A stretch of DNA of 25,647 nt. Source: Streptomyces californicus (lineage in GTDB: Bacteria; Actinomycetota; Actinomycetes; Streptomycetales; Streptomycetaceae). The stretch covers positions 1-25,647 of the forward strand of contig NZ_JNZZ01000045.1 in the NCBI RefSeq assembly GCF_000717645.1, read 5' to 3'. The notes beneath the pieces were generated by a model. It was given only the letters and a program-made list of their open reading frames with translations. It was not told the DNA's origin and ran no database searches. Position 1 is the stretch's first letter. Every line of letters starts with the position of its first letter. A program made the position numbers and the translations under genes. Shown here one piece after another: positions 21,274 to 25,647 of this stretch.

Positions 21274-22677
21274 TCAGGGTGCGCCGGGGCCGGCGGCGTC
21301 GGGGGCCGGTCCGGCCGCCGACCGCTCGGGTCCGGCCGCCGGGCGGGTGGAGACGGTTCCGGCCGGTTCCGGGTCCGGCCCTTCGGACGTTCGCGGCGTC
21401 GCCGCCGCTCCTGCCACCGGTCCGGGTACCGCGGTGCCCGGCTGCTTCCCGGCCGCGTCCGGTGCCCCCGGGGCGGCGCCCGCCCCGGCCCGGACGGACG
21501 AGGAGAGCGTCACGACGGTCGCCGAGACGGCCAGCACACCGCCGATCACGCAGAAGGCGGCGCCGCTGTCCAGCGTGGTCAGCAGGAAGCCCCCGGCGAG
21601 CGGTCCGAACGGCTGGACGATGGAGGAGAGGAAGCCCGCGGCGCTCTGCACCCGGCCGATCCGCTCCTCGGGGGTGACGACCAGCAGCGTCGAGAGGAAG
21701 CCGATGCTGGCGACGGTCGAGAGGCACATGCAGAGCGCGCAGAGCAGGCCGGCCACCAGCGGGCTGCCGAGCCAGGCCAGTACCGCGGCCGTCGCCACGC
21801 AGCTCCAGCAGGTGAGGACGACGAGCGCCCGGACGTGGCGTTCCGCCGCGAACCGGGGTGCGACCAGCGCTCCGACGAGGGCTCCGGCGGAGACGCAGGT
21901 GATGACGAACCCGCCGCCGAGGCCGGAGCGCCCGCTGTCGGAGAAAACCGCGAGCGCCGTGAAGGTGAGGGCCCCGAAGGAGAAGTTCATGCCCAGCCCG
22001 AAGACGAGCAGCACCGTGCGCAGGTAGGGCAGTTGCCAGAGGAAGGAGAGCCCCGCGGTGAGTTCCCGGCGGCTGAACACCGAGCCCGCCTTGGTCCTGG
22101 CCTCCGAACGGGTCCGTACGAGCGCCACGCACAGGGTGGAGAGGAACAGCCCGAGGAACTGGGCGGTGAAGGGCAGGGCCTCGTGCACGCCGAACAGCGC
22201 GCCGCCGACGAGCGGGCCGATCAGCCGGGCCGTGGAGGTGCGCGCCTGGAGCCGGGCCGTCGCCGTGCCCATCTGGTCCGGCGGCACGACCGCGCGCATC
22301 AGGCCGAAGGCGGCGGGGGCGTAGAAGCTGTTCAGGACGGCGCCGGAGGTCGCGACGAGCAGGACCAGGGCCATCGGGGCGTGCCCGTTCCACACGGCGA
22401 CGGCCAGGGCGGTGACGGCCGCCAGGCTGCCCGCGTCGCACAGGCGCATCAGCCGGCGGCGCTCGACCCGGTCGGCCATGACGCCGCCCGGCAGCATCGT
22501 GATCAGCACGGCGCAGACGGCCACCGTTCCCACCGCGCCGGCCTGCACCGGGGAGCCGGTCTCCTTGAGGATCAGCAGGGGCAGCGCGATGGCGCTCATC
22601 TGACCGCCCAGAGCGGCGAAGAGGCCGCTCGACCAGAGCAGCCGGAAATCCCGGTTGGAACGGAGCGGCTCGGCCAT
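21274..22677 (-). CDS. MFS permease of the lanthipeptide cluster
   Basis: ATG 22677 is preceded by AGGAG at suitable spacing; the product is 467 aa. It shows the enterobactin-exporter-like MFS pattern: NRDFRLLWSSGLFAALGGQMSAIALPLLIL in helix 1, the loop 2-3 motif GGVMADRVERRRLM, and about 12 hydrophobic segments (for example VLLVFGLGMNFSFGALTFTAL and AAFCVIGGVLAVSATVVTL). About 75 residues after the last helix are an Ala/Pro/Gly-rich tail with no predicted structure. It lies between the class III precursor and lanKC, so it probably exports the product or an intermediate. This is unusual because class III clusters generally use ABC exporters, and the window has none. Its stop codon lies within 11 bp of the LanKC start. 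Confidence 0.88.
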   Translation of the reverse strand: MAEPLRSNRDFRLLWSSGLFAALGGQMSAIALPLLILKETGSPVQAGAVGTVAVCAVLITMLPGGVMADRVERRRLMRLCDAGSLAAVTALAVAVWNGHAPMALVLLVATSGAVLNSFYAPAAFGLMRAVVPPDQMGTATARLQARTSTARLIGPLVGGALFGVHEALPFTAQFLGLFLSTLCVALVRTRSEARTKAGSVFSRRELTAGLSFLWQLPYLRTVLLVFGLGMNFSFGALTFTALAVFSDSGRSGLGGGFVITCVSAGALVGALVAPRFAAERHVRALVVLTCWSCVATAAVLAWLGSPLVAGLLCALCMCLSTVASIGFLSTLLVVTPEERIGRVQSAAGFLSSIVQPFGPLAGGFLLTTLDSGAAFCVIGGVLAVSATVVTLSSSVRAGAGAAPGAPDAAGKQPGTAVPGPVAGAAATPRTSEGPDPEPAGTVSTRPAAGPERSAAGPAPDAAGPGAP

Positions 22678-22716
22678 CGGGGGCTCCTGTCGTTCGTGGC
22701 CGTCGGTTGCGCGGGA

Positions 22717-22751
22717 CGGGGCGGCCTCCGCGTTGTGCGGAGGCCGCCCCG
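22717..22751 (-). terminator. Hairpin between precursor gene and MFS gene
   Basis: CGGGGCGGCCTCCGC (22717-22731) and its exact complement (22737-22751) form a 15-bp stem with a GTTGT loop. It follows the precursor gene and precedes the MFS-lanKC genes on the same strand. In RiPP clusters such a hairpin commonly lets most transcripts end after the precursor, so more peptide than enzyme is made. This is inference from position. Confidence 0.7.
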
Positions 22752-22802
22752 GCTTCGGTCGGCGTCACTGCTGCGGGAGGAGGGCGTCGCGGACCCGGTC
22801 AC

Positions 22803-22820
22803 GATCCGCCGGACGCGCCC
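22803..22820. repeat. Copy of the 18-bp repeat arm
   Basis: GATCCGCCGGACGCGCCC differs at one base from the right arm of the inverted repeat at 8281-8298. It lies 42 bp beyond the stop of the class III precursor gene. Confidence 0.6.
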
Positions 22821-22861
22821 CGGTCCCCGTCACACGTGGCTCGACCGCATGGTCCGTGCGA

Positions 22862-23017
22862 TCAGCCGAGGACGAGGCTGACGGTGCTCACGCAGTTGCC
22901 GGGGGGCTGGATGATGTCGTGGTCGACGGCCGTCTCCTGGAGGTCCAGGACGGAGTGCGCCTCGACCTCGGGGGTCTCCTCGGCGTCGCCGGCGGCGGGC
23001 TTCGTGTTCTCGGACAT
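22862..23017 (-). CDS. Candidate class III lanthipeptide precursor
   Basis: ATG 23017 (MSENTKPAAGDAEETPEVEA) has GGAG 6 nt upstream; an ATG four codons earlier lacks a ribosome site. The 51-aa peptide has an acidic leader and the sequence VLDLQ at residues 23-27, the box recognised in class III precursors such as those of SapB and AmfS. The rest, ETAVDHDIIQPPG followed by NCVSTVSLVLG, has one Cys (residue 42) and three hydroxy residues after it. SapB-type cores have S-x-x-S-x-x-x-C, with Cys last, so this order is reversed. It is the first gene of the minus-strand unit with MFS and lanKC. Its PEVEAH segment resembles PEVQAH in the 72-aa peptide of the divergent operon. Confidence 0.8.
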   Translation of the reverse strand: MSENTKPAAGDAEETPEVEAHSVLDLQETAVDHDIIQPPGNCVSTVSLVLG

Positions 23018-23340
23018 GGTGGTCTCCATCCACTCGTCACAGCGGGGCCCGGGTGCCGTCGGGGGACGCCCCTCGGTTTCCGGTGCGGCGGGCCGGTGCC
23101 TGCCGTTGCCGAGAACGTTAGGAAGCCCGGCCTGGCAAGCGCTTCGCCGCCGGTATGGCGCCGGTATCGGGCCAGCTCGCGACGGCGGACGCCCGCCGGG
23201 CGGGGCCGGCCGGGTCGCCGGGGGCCCGCTCCCACCTGGGCCCATACCGCTGCCGAAGCGGTGCCGGACCGTCCCCGAACCGGCGCCGCCCAGGCTGGGT
23301 ACGCGCCCGACGCGCCCCGGCCCCGAAGGAGGCGGCCCGC
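23018..23340. other. Shared divergent control region
   Basis: These 323 bases separate the class III precursor (-) from the radical SAM operon (+). No ORF is credible. On the minus strand a TAACGT-like -10 (23115-23120) could serve the precursor gene. Repeats at 23149-23167 are candidate activator sites. AAGGAGG (just before 23341) is the ribosome site of the radical SAM gene. Confidence 0.6.
23149..23167. promoter_or_regulatory. 11-bp-spaced GCCGGTAT repeats (candidate SARP site)
   Basis: GCCGGTAT occurs at 23149-23156 and 23160-23167, exactly 11 bp apart, one helical turn. SARP activators recognise direct heptamer repeats with 11-bp (or 22-bp) spacing overlapping the -35 region. On the minus strand the repeats (ATACCGGC) lie about 30 bp upstream of the TAACGT -10 candidate, fitting activation of the precursor gene. 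The cluster encodes a SARP at 16574. Confidence 0.5.
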
Positions 23341-24474
23341 ATGGAACTCGCCGAACTCGTCGCACGGCGGCCCTTCCCGGCCGGCGGTCTGCTGATCGGC
23401 CTCACCCGGCGCTGCCCGCTGAGCTGCGCGCACTGCTCGACCGGATCGGACCTGTTCACCCGGGAGGAGCCCGACCCCGGCCAACTGGAGCGGTTCGTCG
23501 GCTCGTTCACCGAGGAGAACCGTCCGGACGTGGTCATGCTCACCGGTGGGGAACCGCTGCTCCTGCCCGGACTCGCGGAGCGGCTGAGCACCCTGGCACG
23601 GCGCGCAGGGTCCCGTACGGCCCTGCTCAGCGGCATGTTCTTCGCGCGGGGCGGGGGGCTGCGCGGCGGTCGGAACGGAAAGCCGTTCCCGCCCGCGATC
23701 CTGCGCGCGATCCGCTCCGTCGACCACTTCTCCGCCTCCCTCGACGTCCACCACGAGCGCGAGGTCTCGCGCGCCGACGTCTTCCGCGCCCTGCGCCGCG
23801 TCCGGGAGGAGGGGGTGGCCGTGAGCCTCCACCTCACGGGGACGGGCGCGGCCGATCCGTATCTCGCCGATCTGACCCGTGCCGTACGGGAGGAGTTCGG
23901 CGGTGCGGTGCCGTGCCTGGTCAACGAGGTGCGGCCGTTCGGCCGGGCCGCCTCCTGGGCGCGGGCGGCCCGCAGCGGCCCGGACCCCGCCGAGGCGTCC
24001 CCGTGCTCGATGGCCGCCTGGCCGGTGGTCGGCTTCGACGGCCGGGTGCTGGCCTGCTGCAACCAGGACACCGTGGACCGCCGGCCCGTACCGGCGCACC
24101 TGGACCTCGGCCACATCGCGGAGGACGACTGGGGGACGGTACGCCGACGGGCTCTGGAATCACCGGTGTTGCGCATGCTCCGCACGGTCGGGCCCGCGCA
24201 TCTCGCCGCCCGCTTCGGGTCGGGCCCCCGGCCCGGCTCCTACTGCGAGAGCTGCCGGGCGCTCGGCGGCGACGAGGCGGTGGCGGCCGGGGCCCGCGCG
24301 GTGGCGAGCGGGCCGGCGGGGGCGCTGCTGGACCTGACGGCGGCGATGCGCGGGGCCCGCGAGGGGGCGCAGGGCGTGGTCCGCCGCCACGGCTGCGCGG
24401 CGTACGCGCCGCTCGTCGTCACGGGCGGGCCGGGTCTGCCGGAGAGCGGCGCGGAGCGGGAGGACGTCCGATGA
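23341..24474 (+). CDS. Radical SAM protein, RiPP-maturase type with C-terminal Cys cluster
   Basis: ATG 23341 follows AAGGAGG by 8 nt; the product is 377 aa. The radical SAM cluster motif CPLSCAHC gives Cys25, Cys29 and Cys32 (CxxxCxxC), and MLTGGEPLLLPG is the SAM-binding GGEP motif. The barrel continues with FSASLDVHHEREVSRADVFRAL. The C-terminal part has further Cys: SPCSMAAWPVVGFDGRVLACCNQDT (Cys222, 239, 240) and SYCESCRAL (Cys302, 305). This is a SPASM/twitch-like arrangement that would hold an auxiliary Fe-S cluster. Such enzymes crosslink or epimerise peptide residues. It heads a translationally coupled operon with a diiron oxidase and a 72-aa peptide, so a peptide-modifying role is likely. 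The substrate could be that peptide or the divergent class III precursor. Confidence 0.88.
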   Translation: MELAELVARRPFPAGGLLIGLTRRCPLSCAHCSTGSDLFTREEPDPGQLERFVGSFTEENRPDVVMLTGGEPLLLPGLAERLSTLARRAGSRTALLSGMFFARGGGLRGGRNGKPFPPAILRAIRSVDHFSASLDVHHEREVSRADVFRALRRVREEGVAVSLHLTGTGAADPYLADLTRAVREEFGGAVPCLVNEVRPFGRAASWARAARSGPDPAEASPCSMAAWPVVGFDGRVLACCNQDTVDRRPVPAHLDLGHIAEDDWGTVRRRALESPVLRMLRTVGPAHLAARFGSGPRPGSYCESCRALGGDEAVAAGARAVASGPAGALLDLTAAMRGAREGAQGVVRRHGCAAYAPLVVTGGPGLPESGAEREDVR

Positions 24475-25298
24475 GCGCACCGGCCGCCCACGGTACGAGG
24501 ACCCCCGGCACGCCCTCCGCCGCCCCGGGGGCCTTCGCCGCCTCTGGGTCGCCCGTCGGACCGGACGTGCCCGTCGTCGCAGGGGCGTCCGCCCGGTTGC
24601 GGACCAAACTCCTCCTGCTGGAGCCGGAGTTCCGGGGTGCGACGCACCATATGTGGCGGAGCGAGGGCCTGTTGCCGCGCTACCGGGCATACCTGTGCGC
24701 CATGCACGCCGTCATCCGCGCCTCCGTCCCGCTGATGGAGCTGGCGCTCGACCGCACCCGGGCCCGCACCGCCACGGACGACCCGCTCGCGGGGCCGCTC
24801 GCCGCGTATCTGGAGGAGCACATCCGGGAGGAGGAGGGGCACGACGCCTGGCTCCTGGAGGACCTGCGCGCGGCGGGCGGCAGCCCCGAGGACGCGCTCG
24901 GCCCGCTGCCCTCCCCGCTGATCGCCTCGCTCGCCGGCTCCCAGTACTACTGGATCGAGCACCACCACCCCGTCGCACTCCTCGGCTACATCGCCGTGCT
25001 GGAGGGCTACGCGCCCGCCCCCGGACTGACCGGCCGCATCGCCCGGCACACCGGGCTGCCCGCCGCCGCCCTGCGGACCGTACGGGAGCACGCGGCGCTC
25101 GACACGGAGCACCTGGACGAGCTGTACGCGCTGCTGGACCGGCTGCCGCTCGGCCGGGACCGGGAAGCGGCCGTGGCCGTCAGCGCCCTGCACTCCCTCG
25201 ACGCGCTCACCCGGCTGTTCGTCCGGCTCGGGCGCTCCGCGCCGGCGCCGTCGCCGCGGGGAGCCGGACCTGTCCCACCGATGGGAGTCACACCATGA
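24471..25298 (+). CDS. Haem-oxygenase-like diiron oxidase (iron-containing redox enzyme / TenA-PqqC fold)
   Basis: ATG 24471 overlaps the radical SAM stop (ATGA); 275 aa. After about 35 Ala/Gly/Pro-rich residues comes an all-helical domain. Candidate metal ligands are AAYLEEHIREEEGHDAWLLEDL (Glu and EExxHD), QYYWIEHHHPVALLGYIAVLEGYAP, and HAALDTEHLDELYALLDRL (His/Asp and the DxxH-type final ligand). This is the pattern of haem-oxygenase-like diiron enzymes, which oxidise amines, carboxylates or amino-acid side chains with O2. Coupling to a radical SAM enzyme and a small peptide suggests it tailors a peptide or peptide-derived product (inference). TenA-type thiaminase is unlikely, because no thiamine genes are nearby and the EExxH pattern is that of metal-binding members. 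Confidence 0.8.
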   Translation: MSAPAAHGTRTPGTPSAAPGAFAASGSPVGPDVPVVAGASARLRTKLLLLEPEFRGATHHMWRSEGLLPRYRAYLCAMHAVIRASVPLMELALDRTRARTATDDPLAGPLAAYLEEHIREEEGHDAWLLEDLRAAGGSPEDALGPLPSPLIASLAGSQYYWIEHHHPVALLGYIAVLEGYAPAPGLTGRIARHTGLPAAALRTVREHAALDTEHLDELYALLDRLPLGRDREAAVAVSALHSLDALTRLFVRLGRSAPAPSPRGAGPVPPMGVTP

Positions 25299-25513
25299 CC
25301 GGACCACCCGTGAACGGCGAACGCCCGCCGCTGCCACCCGCGTTGTACGAGGCGGGGTTCCCCGTGGACCTGCTGACCGAGGAACAGCGCGAGGTGCTGG
25401 CCGAGCTGACGCCGGAGGAACTGGCGCTGCTGCTGGACGTGAAGAGCAGACTGGACGCCGTGGGACCGGAGGTCCAGGCGCACGGCGAGATCGCCGGCGG
25501 CGCACTGTTCTGA
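25295..25513 (+). CDS. 72-aa peptide coupled to the radical SAM and diiron genes
   Basis: ATG 25295 overlaps the previous stop (ATGA). The peptide begins with a Pro-rich stretch (MTGPPVNGERPPLPP), then an amphipathic helical leader-like region (ALYEAGFPVDLLTEEQREVL, AELTPEELALLLDVKSRLDA), and ends with VGPEVQAHGEIAGGALF. There is no Cys and no Ser/Thr in the last 15 residues. The helical part recalls, from memory, a small-protein family in actinobacterial radical SAM clusters labelled the aroma-sacti cluster domain; I could not check this. It may be a precursor whose short C-terminal tail (Phe72 the only aromatic) is modified, or a carrier/recognition protein for the radical SAM enzyme. Confidence 0.75.
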   Translation: MTGPPVNGERPPLPPALYEAGFPVDLLTEEQREVLAELTPEELALLLDVKSRLDAVGPEVQAHGEIAGGALF

Positions 25514-25539
25514 CCGGCGGCCGGTGACCTGCGGACAGT

Positions 25540-25560
25540 TCACCGGAAGCCGGTGACCGG
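25540..25560. repeat. Second copy of the TCACCGG-AAG-CCGGTGA dyad
   Basis: The dyad TCACCGG/CCGGTGA with AAG spacer, followed by CCGGT, is identical over 22 bp to 3284-3305 and again lies shortly after a stop codon (27 bp after 25513). Confidence 0.6.
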
Positions 25561-25563
25561 TTC

Positions 25564-25610
25564 CAGCGGTACGGGCCCGGCGCGGGGCGACCCCCCGGCC
25601 CGTACCGCTG
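25564..25610 (+). terminator. Hairpin ending the radical SAM operon
   Basis: CAGCGGTACGGGCC (25564-25577) pairs perfectly with GGCCCGTACCGCTG (25597-25610), a 14-bp stem with a 19-nt GC-rich loop, about 50 bp after the last stop codon of the operon. No T-tract follows. Confidence 0.65.
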
Positions 25611-25647
25611 CCGCCCGGCCGCACGGCCCACCCGGCCCGCCCTCCGC

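Noticed and set aside
18734..22027. 1097-codon plus-strand ORF opposite lanKC and the MFS gene
   Set aside because: Composition is Gly/Arg/Val/Gln low-complexity typical of the antisense frame of a GC-rich gene, and it has no domain motif.
18491..22768. A single 1425-codon open frame on the minus strand covering lanKC and the MFS region
   Set aside because: Only the part from GTG 21262 has LanKC motifs and a ribosome-binding site. The upstream part is an Arg/Gly/Pro-rich shadow of the MFS gene in another frame.
23018..23029. Alternative start METT four codons upstream in the class III precursor
   Set aside because: The GGAG inside those codons is correctly spaced as a ribosome site for the ATG at 23017, and nothing suitable precedes the earlier ATG.
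23135..23144. GCAAGCGCTT, the same 10-mer as the LacI operator, upstream of the radical SAM operon
   Set aside because: The palindrome breaks outside AAGCGCTT (CG instead of TC on the right), and there is no metabolic reason to link it to the LacI regulator; chance is a sufficient explanation.

Overview
The window is high-GC (about 70-75%) actinobacterial DNA, almost certainly from Streptomyces. The supporting signs are strong G/C third-position bias, GTG starts, purine-rich Shine-Dalgarno sites, ATGA/GTGA gene overlaps, a rare in-frame TTA (bldA-type) codon in a regulator, and the families present (RNHCP pair, DUF6232, DUF993, SARP, large LAL regulator, LanM, LanKC).

Layout. 1-800: the 3' end of an unidentified gene followed by a decayed IS5-type transposase. 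900-3270: a small membrane protein (-), a VOC/glyoxalase-fold protein with a helical tail, and two translationally coupled RNHCP zinc-binding proteins. 3440-3470: a hairpin terminator between converging units. 3607-6786 (-): a sugar-catabolism-type operon (Gfo/Idh/MocA oxidoreductase, DUF993 TIM-barrel protein, sugar-phosphate isomerase/epimerase), divergent from a LacI-family regulator (6898-7989) with a LacI-type operator between them. 8298-9301 (-): a DUF6232 membrane protein and a small helical protein, overlapping by 4 bp and sharing a RHIM-like, putative amyloid-signalling motif.

From about 9600 to the end lies a RiPP gene cluster with three modules. Module A (9596-13376): a full-length class II lanthipeptide synthetase (LanM) followed by a 65-aa candidate precursor with no cysteine. 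The LanM cyclase domain has Asp where the catalytic His of LanC domains is expected, so the pair looks built for dehydration without lanthionine formation. Regulators (13456-18421): a 973-aa LAL-type LuxR ATPase carrying a TTA codon and probably leaderless, and a 615-aa SARP/BTAD protein with a P-loop domain. Module B (23017 to 18491, -): a 51-aa class III-type precursor with an LDLQ box, a strong hairpin, an MFS permease and a class III LanKC synthetase. Its core has a single Cys placed before, not after, the Ser/Thr residues. Module C (23341-25513, +): a radical SAM protein, a haem-oxygenase-like diiron oxidase and a 72-aa peptide, each overlapping the next by 4 bp, ending in a hairpin.

Modules B and C diverge from a shared 323-bp control region that carries GCCGGTAT repeated at exactly 11-bp spacing, as expected for a SARP target. 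The module B and C peptides share a PEV(E/Q)AH segment. No dedicated LanT ABC transporter/protease or leader peptidase is visible in the window. All functions are read from motifs by eye; no database search was possible.
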